In this document: piece after piece, positions 1-11,615 of the stretch
Position numbering within the stretch: position 1 is the first letter of the stretch
How the letters are laid out: each line of letters starts with the position of its first letter
From: Podospora pseudoanserina
Taxonomy: Eukaryota > Ascomycota > Sordariomycetes > Sordariales > Podosporaceae
DNA: 64,000 nt
Assembly: GCF_035222485.1 (NCBI RefSeq)
Contig: NC_085922.1
Coordinates: 2,061,001 to 2,125,000, forward strand
Reading direction: 5' to 3'
Translations under genes and position numbers: made by a program
Notes under the pieces: model-generated
Seen by the model: only the letters and a program-made list of their open reading frames with translations
The model's database searches: none
Told to the model about the DNA's origin: nothing

Positions 1-144
1 GTCTCTGAGGATGTCCAACGAGGCAGGGATGTCAATGTTTTTGATGTGCTCAAGCTCAAAGGCTGGGTTGGTGGTATAAAAGTAAGCAAAAAGCACACTG
101 GCGAGCACAACCGTGAGTGAAGATATCCAAGAAAAAGTCTTCAT
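1..144 (-). CDS. N-terminal fragment of an unidentified membrane-anchored protein (cut by left edge)
   Basis: An ATG at 144 opens a frame of 48 codons that runs off the left edge without a stop. The product starts MKTFSWISSLTVVLASVLFA, a short polar start followed by a roughly 17-residue hydrophobic stretch, then YFYTTNPAFELEHIKNIDIP. This looks like a signal anchor or uncleaved signal peptide of a secretory-pathway or membrane protein. Too little is visible to name a family. Nothing confirms the start except the good hydrophobic N-terminus, and an intron could lie beyond the edge. Confidence 0.5.
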   Translation of the reverse strand, partial: MKTFSWISSLTVVLASVLFAYFYTTNPAFELEHIKNIDIPASLDILRD

Positions 145-1013
145 CTGAAATTATCTCAAGGTCACAGCTTCTTATAGATCTGTGAGCGGATGGTGAAAAT
201 CGCTGGGATTACAAGAAAAAAGACAAAGTGAACTAATGATTTATAAATGATGAACAACCCGCTATCTCAAGAACTCTCTTGAATCTTCCTCCCCCCCCCT
301 CCCCCCATCCCGCTTCTCTCATCATCGTTGCTGTCAGATCGATGAAGCTGCCGGAAAAGAGCTGGTGGCGGGGTCAGTTTGGCCCCAAAAGGCTTAGCGC
401 ATCGCTGACAGCACGTTAGTAATCGGTTGAAAAGCGACGGAGGGCGAAACAGTGGGGACGAGCTCACGATGAGCTAAGCTCTGAATAAGACATAAACTCA
501 TGAGCCTATCACCGCCCGAGATATTAGAACTTTGCTGAGGAAGAATACATTATTGTTTGTAGTTGACGGTCCAGCCAGCTGTGTTCTTAGTCGACCAATG
601 TGTGAGACTGACATTGGGGACTTCACCAAGAAGCGAGTGTCCCTAGGCTGCGCTTATGTCTTTCCCAGTGAGCATTTGTCACAATAGAGGCAAGCTCGTT
701 TGTTTTAAATTTACTTGATTGTTTGTTGTATCTCTAAACTTTCCAAGTCTATGGCCATATATATACTATTATTACACAAAAGAAACATTCTCTTCTTTTA
801 ATCGGGGCCTACCCCCAAACCCCAAAAACGCATACCCGATCAAGGCGAAAAAAATAACAAACGCTCCTACCCCAATTTTACACTCCATATCTGTCCCATC
901 CCGTCGACACGTTTGTTGTTCCTTGTCCTTCGGTCCTGTTCTTGTTGTTGTTGTCCCTTGTGTTCATATATGTGCCCTCGACTCCTCATCAACACCCTTC
1001 CTTCGGTGATGCC
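145..1013. other. intergenic, no gene seen
   Basis: This holds the promoter side of the left-edge gene and the 3' flank of the rhodopsin-like gene. It contains a C-run near 290-305 and AT-rich sequence around 700-780. Open frames here have no ATG start, domain or sensible composition. Confidence 0.6.
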
Positions 1014-2171
1014 TTATTTCAGAATCGTATCCGTGCTCCCGGCTTCCAGACCACCCTTCTGCACGCTGTGTAATTGGTAATCCCCCTTCAAACCGTTTGC
1101 CTCGTCAAAAGTCTTGTTTCCACCCTTTGACCCCGTAGCAGTGGTGCCACCCCATGAGCTGCCGTACGGCGTCGACTTCTTTTGCGAGCTGTTCCAGCCC
1201 ATTCTGGGCAGGTAGGCCGTGACGAGCTTCTTGAGTCTCATGGCGCAGCCGCAGACGATGCCGATGTTGACCTCCACGATGGACCAGATGCCGAGAATGC
1301 CTTCCTCCCAGGAGAGATCATCTGATGACCCGAGGGAGATGGAATAGGGCAGGCGCGCAATGGAGCAGATGACGACACTGTGGGGAATAACGATTAGTCT
1401 GATGCGGAGGTAATGAGGCAGTGAGAGAAGCAAAAACATACGCAGAGCCCAGAGCCAAAATACCTCCTACAGATAACTTCTGCTTGAAGCTCAGCTGCAA
1501 GCTGATAATGGTGGGAATGGGAAGCAAGATGACGGCAATGTCAGACGCAATGTTCAACACTGACTGCGAAATGGCAACGTTCATCAAGCACTTGATCGTC
1601 TCGTCACCCTTGAGCGGCGTGCAGGGCCCTCCGGTCAGGTAGGTCAGCACCAAAGTGTAGACAAAAATGCATACTCCAATAACCACAACGCAGATACGGT
1701 ATATGACCGAAGGATTGATCTTGAACAAGACAGTCAACATGGCCATCTTGGTCACAGCCGGTGTGATGAGATAGATAAGCGTGTTGGGGAGCAGCTTGTT
1801 GTTGAACTCGAGTAGGTTCATCCAGTTGGACGCAAAGATCTCCGTCATGTGTCGCGCCCACCCATAGTCCATCAGCTTAACCATGGTGATGAAGTAGGCT
1901 AGTGCAAGGCCATAACATAGTGTCAAGATGACTGTGCAGAAAAAAAGCCAGGTCAGTGATGAACGCAAGACGACAACCAGAGCAACCTACTCAAATCGAT
2001 CTCGACGTTCTTTACTATCCTGATGGCCTGGAAATATCGGCACGCCAGGAAGAATGTCGCCATGAAGTATGTTATCCCAAAGGCGACCATTGTGCCGATT
2101 TGAAGGTCATTGTACGGGGCGCCCAACTGCCCAATATCCTGGGTCGGTTCTGGGAGGAGACTGGGATCCAT
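1014..2171 (-). CDS. Rhodopsin-like fungal 7TM integral membrane protein
   Basis: Three exons: 2171-1991, 1931-1442 and 1377-1014. The introns (1990-1932 and 1441-1378) have GTAGGT/CTGCAG and GTATGT/CCACAG borders and join in phase to give 344 residues. The product has about seven hydrophobic segments, starting at DLQIGTMVAFGITYFMATFF, and the family-typical run YLITPAVTKMAMLTVLFKIN. A loop reads GPCTPLKGDETIKCLM, and the last helices are followed by a polar tail. This is the Rhodopsin domain of Pth11-related proteins, but no CFEM domain precedes it. Ligand and function are unknown; members are thought to act as plasma-membrane sensors. The family call is firm. The role is inference. Confidence 0.85.
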
Positions 2172-3360
2172 CTTTTCTGTGTCGTCTGCCTTTTCCTCTC
2201 TGTCACTATCTCGATATCAAATCGTGTCGTCAAAACTCGGTGCCGTCAGAATTCGATGGTGTTTTGGCCGTATAATAACCGTCATAAACATAGTCCACAA
2301 GGATCAACTCCAGATTCCAGTCCCAAGATGGGCATGAGCCCAGTTTTGTTGCAAATCTAGCTCGGACAAGGCCATCTTCACCTGGGTGGCACGAGGGCGA
2401 CAAGGACCCTTGCTGAGAAGAGTTTTAGAAAAAGCAAATTCGGTTTGTGCCTTCCGTCGCTTCTCAATTCCTCGGTAGTGTAGCTCCAGGATCATGGTCT
2501 TGAAGTGCTATTGCTGATTGAACAAAAGGTGATTTGGCATGCAGAAAGTGGGTTGATAGTTCCGCGCTACTGGAAAGAAGCAGAGGTTTGAAACGAATCG
2601 CAATTGGCGATTTCCCTGAGTTTCCCTCATATCCCACTTCCAATCCCACGGTTTGGCACCGAGGAACGTCTGAGAGTGGGACCCGAGTACGGGACCCATA
2701 ATCCGTGCGACGGGCGACGGCACCGTCACGTTAGTTTCGGCTCGGCAGGCATGCTGTAGGGACCGGGGCCAGGCGGCCGGGTTCCCCGTGTTGCCATGTT
2801 GCTGGCAGTGGTTGACAGGAAACGATGAATTGCCAGAGATCATCAGCCGGGGAAAAGGGGCAACCGGCCCAGGAATCCAGGAAAGCAACGAAAACCCCTT
2901 TTCCCACGCCGTAGCGTGATGTTGGCTGCAGCAAATTCGTAGCGGCTACCGAAAAGGGTTAACGGCATCAGCAGAAGCAAAATCACATCTGCAGAGCCCT
3001 TGTCTGAGGGACGAGATGCCAGGCACCCTCAAACTCCAAGGGGGCTATCGTTCCCAGAAGCGAGGCCACACGATGGACCGCAGGGCAATGATTCCGTGGA
3101 CCGAGGGCCCCGAGAGGCCGAAATTGTGGTTTCGTCGTGGCCAAAGACGATGATTTACTCGCACGATTCCCCCGTGTCGTTGCGTTGCAAGAGAAGCTGA
3201 TTAAAAGAAACAAAGACGTTGACGAGATTGAAGACTGCGACTCTGTGTTTTCTTTCTGTGGCGATATCCTCTGCCTATTCCCCCTATTTCTCTGACGATT
3301 TCGATTCTGGTCCGCTCTCAGCAACGGCAGTCGCTCATTTCTTTCGATCCGCTGACAAAG
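2172..3360. other. divergent promoter region, rhodopsin-like gene / acyltransferase
   Basis: About 1.2 kb separate the two divergent starts. The part near 3200-3350 is pyrimidine-rich, as in a fungal 5' leader. I see no third gene. Open frames here are short and lack family features. Confidence 0.5.
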
Positions 3361-4851
3361 ATGAACAAACTATTCGGTAGCGGGAAGCCACCCGTCCCAA
3401 CGGTCGATACCGACCGGGTGGTGCCGCTCCATTTCTTCGAGAAAAGCCCGCTGGTGCAGGGCAACAACATGGCCGTATCTCTTGTGTTCGACGATGTGTT
3501 GGAGCCAGAAAAGTTGAAGCAAGCCCTCGAGGGTCTTGTGAGGAGGGAAGGCTGGCAGAGACTTGGAGGACGTCTCCGGAAGAACCCAACAACCGGAGCG
3601 ATCGAGTGGCATATCCCTACTGTCTTCTCAGCTGACCGTCCCATCATCAACTACGCCCATGTCGATCACGGAGTCCCCGCCGCCCAGCACCCAGCTGCCT
3701 CGCGAATCCCGCAACCGTCCACTAGGCCGGCGGTTGTCGCGGACCCTGACGACCTCGCCGATTTGGCTTTCGAGCCTGGTCACAGGCCCGGCGGCATCAG
3801 CGATTATCTCACGTCTGACATGCCCGTCCTAGGTCTGCGTGTCAACTCTTTCACCGACAAAACCATTGCCGTTCTCCAATGGCAGCATGTTGCCTTCGAT
3901 GCGTTGGGTATGCAATATGTCGTCGAGGGCTGGAGCAACATGCTCTGGGGCAAGGAGCACGAGATTCCCACGCCCTGCGGTTTAGACAGCGACCCGTTCG
4001 AGGCTTTGGCTAAAGGAACCCGAAAGCCAACAGAGCCCCATCTGTTGATGGACAAGAAGGTTGGAATTGGCGGTATGCTCAAATGGGGTCTCGGATATGG
4101 CTTCGATATGTTGGCACGGGCCAAGGAAAACCGCATGGTGTGCATTCCGCAATCGTATTGGAAGACGCAGATGGAGAAAGCAATCGAGGAGCTCCAGGCT
4201 GAAGCAACCGAAAAGGGCGAGGACCCATCCAAGGTCTTCCTGACTGAAGGCGACATCCTCACTGCCTGGACGATGAAGTCAGTTGTCGGGCCCCAGGACA
4301 TGGACCCCAACAGGACAGTGGCTGGATCCATTGCCATGTCGCTCCGTAAGGCATTCGAAGGTGACCTGATCCCTGAGGCATCCAAGAGTCCCTATGTCGG
4401 CAATGCTTTCGGTTGGGGCAACGTTCTCGTCACTGCTGGTGACGTCAACACCAAGCCCCTCAGTTGGCTCGCAAGACAAGTGCGGCGGGCCATCAACGAA
4501 CAAGGCACCCGGGCTCAGCACGAGGCCTACTACGCCATGGTGCGTGAAGGGCCTGGTCTCCCAATTGTAATCTTTGGCGACGGCGGCATGGCCCAGATTG
4601 GCTTCTCCAACTGGTCCAAGGCGGGCTTGTTCAACCTCGACTTTGCTCCTGCTCGCAAGGTGCAGAAGCCAGGTGTGCCATGCCGGCCTTCATACGTTCA
4701 GGAGAACCACGGTCCCATCAAGCCTGTCGATGGTTTCTTTGTGTTTGGGAAGGATGAGAAGGGTAACTACTGGACGTCAGCGTACAAGGTTAAGGGCCAG
4801 TGGGACAAGCTGGATGAGTACCTTGTCAAGGAGCATGAGAAGGGCGCCTGA
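3361..4851 (+). CDS. BAHD/trichothecene 3-O-acetyltransferase-type acyltransferase
   Basis: Single-exon gene of 496 residues from the ATG at 3361 (context agATGAAC). It carries the acyl-CoA transferase signature HxxxD as HVAFD at residues 176-180, after the typical strand AVLQWQ. The structural DFGWG-like motif near the C terminus appears as NLDFAP (about 425-430), a relaxed form. Length and layout fit the fungal Transferase family (PF02458), which moves acyl groups from CoA to hydroxyls or amines of small molecules. The substrate cannot be read from sequence. No secondary-metabolite backbone gene lies in the window, so a cluster role is not supported. The family is firm; the acetyl donor and trichothecene link are only by family name. 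Confidence 0.85.
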   Translation: MNKLFGSGKPPVPTVDTDRVVPLHFFEKSPLVQGNNMAVSLVFDDVLEPEKLKQALEGLVRREGWQRLGGRLRKNPTTGAIEWHIPTVFSADRPIINYAHVDHGVPAAQHPAASRIPQPSTRPAVVADPDDLADLAFEPGHRPGGISDYLTSDMPVLGLRVNSFTDKTIAVLQWQHVAFDALGMQYVVEGWSNMLWGKEHEIPTPCGLDSDPFEALAKGTRKPTEPHLLMDKKVGIGGMLKWGLGYGFDMLARAKENRMVCIPQSYWKTQMEKAIEELQAEATEKGEDPSKVFLTEGDILTAWTMKSVVGPQDMDPNRTVAGSIAMSLRKAFEGDLIPEASKSPYVGNAFGWGNVLVTAGDVNTKPLSWLARQVRRAINEQGTRAQHEAYYAMVREGPGLPIVIFGDGGMAQIGFSNWSKAGLFNLDFAPARKVQKPGVPCRPSYVQENHGPIKPVDGFFVFGKDEKGNYWTSAYKVKGQWDKLDEYLVKEHEKGA

Positions 4852-6589
4852 GCGCAGGAGAGGACGGCTGCATGATGATGGAATGGAATGGAGGGAGGCT
4901 CTTTGTCGTTCTGTTTGGAAGCAAAGATAATAATACCCGTGTGTTTTTTGTTCGTGTACGGAGCAAGCTTATTAGTAAAGTAGTGACTGTCTCATGTGTA
5001 AAACTCCACCCATGTGTGGGTGCAAAGCGCATCGTGATAATTACACACAGACAGCTACAATGCGCCAAGGCCGACTGATCTCCACAACACGACTCATTAC
5101 CATCACTTGGTCGTGGTTTGATATGGATCTGTAAAGTCCACATGTCGGCGCTAGGTGATGTGCTTGATGTCTCTCATAGTAGTCTGCTGTGTTTTGGCAG
5201 CAGAGTAAGCTGTGAATTTGACCACGGTGCCTCCCATCTCAAAAGTAATGAAACGTAAAGGTTGTATCGATTTAGCCATAAGACCGTACCCTCATTCAAC
5301 GGGGCTGGAAACGGTACTGCCTTTGACTTTCACCTGGCATACCTGGCGTACAGTTCCTCACGTTGATGTCAACACTCAATACATCGGCTGGAGGGCATTC
5401 CCAACTGGTACTTCATCCTCTAACAAACCATAAACTTCATCCAAAATACCTCAAGAGTCCCCCTGGATACCCAAACCTACTTTCAGACCCCTTCCTATCC
5501 ATATCAGACAACCAATTATAACCCCCAACCTCACCAACCTAAGACCCACCCCCAACCATCTCTAAAAAACCCAGCTCATTAAGCTAGATTCTGAATTCGA
5601 ACCCATCGACTCACAAAAATGTATCCCAATCCCCAGAGAAGTTTCAACCCAAGAACGCCAGGCACAGAAGGCAATCCTGACCGTCGCAACAGCCAATTGC
5701 ACCGCCGGGATGAAAACCTGCCAGTCATCAGGATGTCAGTCGGCACAGAAGGGGGGGTATATATACCCTTCGTACCATCACTAGGAAAGCCATCAAGCGT
5801 GGAGCAAGTCCTGACTGTTGGTCAGCACGGCTAAATGCTGACTGCATCGTACACAGCGGAATTTGCCTGAAGCAACTATGTCTTACTGTCGTCGGTTTTC
5901 AGCAACTGTCGAGGCACCGCAATGGATTGTCCACCTCGTTGAAATATTGGTCATAAGTAGTTACTACCCCTTCGTCAAAGATAGTAGTAGCCATCAGGAA
6001 CATATCATCACCGCACAACCTCAGCCACCGACTCCTATCAATGCAGAGCCTTTATTCGTCATCTGCTTCCATCCTGGAAGTACCTTGGTTCACCAACTAG
6101 ACACCCATCATACTCTCTCACAAAATAACACCTACGGACAACTTCGCACTTTAGATACTCAACATCACCTACGACCTTTTGCTAGGTGTAGAAACTCCAT
6201 TCCCGAGCATGGTGTGAGAGGCCGTAATCCAATAATTTACATCAAACCACGCCGTGTTCTTGCCACCCTCTTCAAAATCTAGATGTAAGCCTGTCTTTTG
6301 TTATATCACCATGTCCATCAAACACCAACCAATAATCAAGAATATTCTCTTCTCGACCTGCAGTCTCAAGCATAGAGTCCCCTGTCGGTTTCCATTGTCT
6401 TGCCGTCAAGTAGTTTGAAGGGCACCTAACAAGTGGAAGACGAGAATGCCCTTTATGGATTCCATGTCAGCACTCTCTTGAAGAACAAAGCACACAGTCA
6501 ATGCAGCCAGCCACTGTCACATATGTGCCTGTTAATGTCTTTCTAAATGTCATCTTCTCACCCAACATCACAGCAATTCCACATCCCGA
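4852..6589. other. intergenic, no gene seen
   Basis: About 1.7 kb between the acyltransferase 3' end and the BCD1 3' end. Short open frames (for example at 5619-5834 and 5863-6282) lack domains, introns or a biased codon pattern. The sequence is C/A-rich around 5400-5600. Nothing else recognised. Confidence 0.55.
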
Positions 6590-8065
6590 TCAATCCTCAT
6601 CACTCCCGTAATCAACCAAACACCCCCCACCCGGCAACTTCACTGTCTTCCTCTCCTTCTCCTTCTCCTCCTCCCACCTCTCCTGATCCATCGCCATCGC
6701 CCTCGCCACATCATCCATATTCACCATCCCCCCCGTCCCCAAATCTACCTTCAAAACCCCATTCTCATCCTTATCAATCCTGATCCCTTGCCCCCTATCC
6801 TCCATCTCTACACCCTCATCCTCATCAATCTGCCCCTCCTCGTCCGAGCTACTTGCTTTCTCCTCAACACCCCTCGTATCCTGCCCCTTCTCAAACTTAA
6901 CCCTCTTCCCACCCCTCCCGCCGCCTCGACCACCCCTCCCTCTAGGACCCTTCTCAAGCGTTCTTTTCTTTTCGTTCACAGGCTTGGGTGCCGGCGGTGG
7001 CGGTGGGGGACGGGGCGTCCAGTCCCCTATTTCGTGTAACGGTGGGAGGGGGCAGCCGGGTTGAATGGCGACAATGGTAGGGAATTCAACTACTGTTCTT
7101 CCGGACAGCGCATCTTTCAAATTGCTGTCCGGGGAGAGCGGGATCAAAGTCCTGCTGTTGGGCGCCTCTTTCGTGGCTTTCTTTAGGTAAAAGCTGTATT
7201 TATGGTATTGTTCTTCTGGTGTCGACTCAACAGAGGGTGCCGACGAGAACGAAAACCAGGTTGAGTCCAGCGGGTTCTGGAAGCAGTATGGTGCTGATGA
7301 CCACGCTAGTGTAGACTGGCCTTGAATCGTAACGGGGATGTATTCCGCCTTCGGCTTCTTCAACGGGTTCCTCTCATCATATTCCGGATCTGCCTCGCGC
7401 ACAAGACGATCCAGCTGCCCGTTGTGCCAAATAACGGTATTGGTCAACGCCGAATAAAGCGGTATATTCTCCAGCGCCTTATACAGCACCTTCAATGGCT
7501 TCTGCTGCGACGTAGAATCATAAATCAACCACTCAACCTGGAAGTTTATCGCATTGGTCCTCTTATTCCACGACGTTTTATTCTCCCGCTGCCGGCTCAT
7601 CCCCTTGGGCATGTACACCACCTCAATGTCGAGGTTTCTCAGCCGACGGCGCAGTTGGGCCACGATGGCATTGTGCTGGGTATTGTTCTCTACAGGCTCA
7701 AAGCTTAACCTGTCACCGTCCCATACTTTGCGAAAAAGCTTTTGTTCTTCTGCTGGGGTTGGTGGGTGTAGTTCTTTGGCGTCCATCAGCCGGCGGACCT
7801 CGACGATGTCTTGCTCGGCACGCAGACGTTCGCGCTCGATGGATGAGAGGAAGTTGAAGTCGTGATCAATACCCCTAGGGGTGCGTAGTTCGTGGATTGG
7901 CATGTATTCTCGTGGATTGCGGACGCCATCGCAGCTGGCGCGAGTCTTGTGTTTCTTGCTGCAGGCGAGAGAGCAGGTCTGGGCTTTGCATCGCGGGCAG
8001 GTATATTTCGGGGGTTCGGCGTGGCAGATGGTGCACAGGTCGGTGAGAAATGAGGAGTCGGCCAT
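6590..8065 (-). CDS. BCD1: Box C/D snoRNA assembly protein BCD1 (zf-HIT)
   Basis: Single exon, 491 residues. The N terminus carries a complete zf-HIT finger: C11, C14, C23, C26, C31, C35, H39, C45. It is followed by the BCD1-type central region, including LRRRLRNLDIEVVYMPKGMS and KTSWNKRTNAINFQVEWLIY. In yeast, Bcd1 is a nuclear protein required for stable box C/D snoRNPs, acting with the R2TP/Rsa1 machinery. The C-terminal third is low complexity: a proline run (about 350-358), an RG-rich basic patch (RGRGGRGGGRGGKR) and acidic stretches. These would be disordered and possibly RNA-binding. The start is chosen because the finger begins ten residues after this ATG. Confidence 0.9.
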   Translation of the reverse strand: MADSSFLTDLCTICHAEPPKYTCPRCKAQTCSLACSKKHKTRASCDGVRNPREYMPIHELRTPRGIDHDFNFLSSIERERLRAEQDIVEVRRLMDAKELHPPTPAEEQKLFRKVWDGDRLSFEPVENNTQHNAIVAQLRRRLRNLDIEVVYMPKGMSRQRENKTSWNKRTNAINFQVEWLIYDSTSQQKPLKVLYKALENIPLYSALTNTVIWHNGQLDRLVREADPEYDERNPLKKPKAEYIPVTIQGQSTLAWSSAPYCFQNPLDSTWFSFSSAPSVESTPEEQYHKYSFYLKKATKEAPNSRTLIPLSPDSNLKDALSGRTVVEFPTIVAIQPGCPLPPLHEIGDWTPRPPPPPPAPKPVNEKKRTLEKGPRGRGGRGGGRGGKRVKFEKGQDTRGVEEKASSSDEEGQIDEDEGVEMEDRGQGIRIDKDENGVLKVDLGTGGMVNMDDVARAMAMDQERWEEEKEKERKTVKLPGGGCLVDYGSDED

Positions 8066-11000
8066 TGTAAGGGCCTATAGCATGTGGTACGCGATATGGT
8101 GTATACAGAATGTTTGGAGCTGGAAAGCTTGATGATGAAAGAGTTGAATCGGTGCTTGACGTTTCTGGGATCGCGTTGCGCCGATAAGCCTTATCGCAAT
8201 TTTTCAGTGGGGACCGTTAGCCGGCAGGCAACGATAAGATAGGAGCATGGAACAACCCAGCCAGCCAATCTCTTAATTACACTAGCTCCCGCCTCCATTC
8301 CACAGCAATTGATTGATTGACTTTGGATCATGAATTGACATTGGGCTTCGATTGGCGAAACTCCGATAGAGATAGTCTGTATGTGTGAGTCTCACTTCTC
8401 ATTACCAACTGCCACTTGTCAAACTTCAGAAAACGGCCGCTCTTTTTATTTTCTTTCACAAAGCTCTCAACCTTGACCCCACGTGGACGCGGTGGATCGC
8501 AACGGTGCTTGGACCTTTCACCAGCCAAGCCTCTTCACGGCGCCGGCATAAGTGGCCGTTTCACACCAAATTTGACGCTATCAATAGCTGGCACTTTTAT
8601 AGAGAAGATCAACTGAAGTTGAATGACAGAAAATCATCACTGTCACTCCAACTCCCGGATTCTTCGGCATACCAAAAAGGTCAACTCGCGATGGCCTCAT
8701 GTTGCTGCTGACCAAGCAGGTTCATCGCGTAAACCAATGCAACGTCTCAAACAGGCTTAGCCAGGGGCATCCTTCCCAATTCGGACCCTCACATCTGCAG
8801 TCCCCCGCACTGCGGACAGGGACACGAAAATACCACCAGCCAGGCAGGCCTGGAAGTCCTGGCCTGTCATCGGAATGGGGTCATGTTGCTTTTTCTCGCC
8901 TTTTCTTCTCTGATGAAAATTCTTTGATTCTTCACCGCTCAATACTCCAAAAAAGGGAGAGATGCTGACGACGTGATCAGGGACCGGCAAACGAGGGACG
9001 TTGCGACTGTTTGTGATACCGTTGCGGCCCATATCAAATTCCCCGCCCCTCTTCCTCAAACAAGGGCAGCCAAGCACTTGTTCATGCGTGGGGTTTTGCG
9101 GTAGCACATCTTGTCGGCACCGTTTGTCTCGTTTTCCCCCCTTCCCGCGGGGCGCGGAGGTGGCGGGAGGGAGGGCATGGCACTTCCCGACGTCGAGTTT
9201 CCTCGCTCTGTACTCGAAACCGGGTCCTGTGTTCCAATAGCAGAGGTGTATTATGACACGGGAAATGGGCGTTGGATATGAAAATGTGACGACTGCTGCT
9301 TTTGGGTCTGCCGTGTCTGCCCCTCACCTAGGCTTGTCCTAGGTAAGATATATATCATGGCCTACTAAGAGGCCACCAAGACAATAAAAGCTGCGAGCTG
9401 CCGTGGGGTTGCTGTATTTTTTTCTTCTAAAAAAGTAGCCATGGTGATTGCTTCTTCGTGTTGGCTTGATTGCGACGGTGATTGACTCGAGGAAACATTG
9501 CACCAATCCGGCGCATTTCCATGTTGATGTGCCTCCGCATGATTCCTGTGGCTTGTTATCCATCAGCGATGCAACTGTGGCATCTGCACTGCAGACTGCG
9601 TTATGTTTCGTGGATCAAAGGGCAGTTCTCCTGTGCGTCTGCCGTCTTGCATAGGGTGGCTTGTCTCACGATTTGGCGGGCTTTTCGACCTATCATCCAA
9701 GTCAGTGATCAGATAGGATTCAGAGGAGGAGGAATCCCTTTCCAAAAGAAAGGACTGTATTTTCTCGCCCTCTGCCGGCAGCGGGATCCGTCTAGCCGTT
9801 GAAAACGCCTGGACCAGTTGTTTCCCCGCTTGCTGTAAACGCTCGGAGCATCGTGCGTCTTGCGTCTTTTCGATCAGGGGTCAAAGCGTGCCCCCAGAAC
9901 ACAAACACATAGTCCAAAAGGTTGCATCCGCTGCCAGTTTCAGAAGCACTTTTCGTGAACTTGCAGCAGGATGCGGCGCTGTTTGTTGCTGCTTTTTGAC
10001 ACCGCGGGGGGAGGTCGACTCGAAACGGAAACACAACGAAGCAATACGGGCACTTTCCAGGCTACACCGAAGCACACCACCCGGCTCACCGCACCCAACA
10101 GCAGCCTGTTCTGTTCGATGCTGCTGCCGGTCCACGGGGAGCGCTGATCTCTTCGGCTTCCATCACCTCAAACACGCGGCGTCCCCGGTATCAGTGCGCC
10201 GTGTGTGTCCGTTTGCCCGTTTGCTCAGACCGCTCATGTCAGTCATTGACAGCCTGGGCCATTACGGACGTACCCATGATGATGAATTCTGATCTCCAGC
10301 TAAACTGGACTCGTCGCCAGCTTGCCATCAGTGCCATCTCTTTCGTCACCACGGCCAACCCATGGGACCCAGCTGGCTGGCTCTCACTTGGCCAAAAGCC
10401 CGAGGTTTCTCTTTCCTCCCTAGAAAGCGTGGCGTTGTGTAATGGTAAGACCACCCGTGGGTTAATTACAACTGGGGAGAGCGACGATCGAATCCACTCA
10501 TTTCACGAAAAAGGACTCATTGTCTTTTGCCTGTCGTGCTCGCGAATGAATGAATGAATGGATGGATGACTTTGATTCAAGATAACGAGGTAGAGAACGG
10601 ATACTGCCGTAATGAAGCATTGAGCAATCGATTCGATTTGCGGCAGAATTCAGGAATCAAGGAGAGGGGTGATTCTTCTTCTGCAGCAGTCAAGAAACTG
10701 TCACTGTCACGATGGAGTAGGGGCCACTCGGGATGGCAACGGAAGTCTTGGGAACTTATGCCATCCCGTGCTTTTGCGGACCTTTTGGTAGCAATTGGCG
10801 GATCACGGCAAGTATTGGGTACAGACTTTCGAAATGAGTGACTATCTTGATGGGCCCTGGACCCAGGCCCCTGCTGAAAAAACCCTGGCCGCTTTGCCCC
10901 TAGCTGCACCTGCATCGTCCACCTTATTTCCCAATTCCCCGTGGACGGTGACCACGCCTGCAGCCAGCTTCTCAGGACAGTTGAGCCCGACCTGCCTCAA

Positions 11001-11615
11001 GCCCTCTGATTGCTCCGTTGCATCCCTGCGAGGGGCCAGGGCCTCTCTTCAACGAGCTTGGTCGCACTTTCACTCTCATACTCTCTCCATCACGGTCCTT
11101 TCTTATCTCGTCTCCTGCCTTTGCCTACGCCTTTGCCTCTGCCTCTGGTTCTCCTCGAGTCTCTGGCTCTTGTTGCTTCCTCTCTTCTCTGAGAAGCAAG
11201 CAGTAAGTGGCAGCAGGGAGAACAGCAGCAGCATCAGCAGCCAGTCTGTCGGGTCCAAGGTGTTTCGTTTCGCCAGCCGACAAGCTCCACGCTGAAATCT
11301 TAGCGTCCCGCGTGCCCACTCGGCCTTTTTCCCACTGCAATTGCTTCAGCTTCAGTACCTCTTCGCCGCTTCACTGCATTGGCAGTGGTTGTTTCTCTTC
11401 TGTCAACAACGACGACAACGGCAGGCGCCTGGTTTTTTTTGGGGGTTTTTTTTTTTTTTACACGTTCCGGGCGATCACCGCTCCGGCTGTGGCTGCCCCT
11501 TGATTGAGACAAGCTCCAACCTACGTCAAAAAAAAACCGGAGAAGCTCCAACGCTGGCGCTCCCGCGGTCAACCACTGAAGACGGATTGGCCGTTGAGTG
11601 CCATACAAACTCAAA
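8066..11615. other. long divergent intergenic region, BCD1 / DENN gene
   Basis: About 3.5 kb without a supported protein gene. It ends in a long CT-rich leader (about 10990-11600) with T- and A-runs near 11430-11460, fitting a 5' untranslated region of the DENN gene. A pair of CCTAGG palindromes lies at 9325-9345. Short open frames look random. A faint tRNA-like stretch near 10430-10500 was rejected. Confidence 0.5.

Noticed and set aside
3361-8065. Secondary-metabolite cluster around the acyltransferase
   Set aside because: Neighbours are housekeeping genes and no backbone synthase, P450 or transporter is present.
10430-10500. tRNA-like words (GTAATGGTAAGA and GATCGAATCC)
   Set aside because: Arms do not pair and the acceptor stem cannot be formed, so it is chance similarity.
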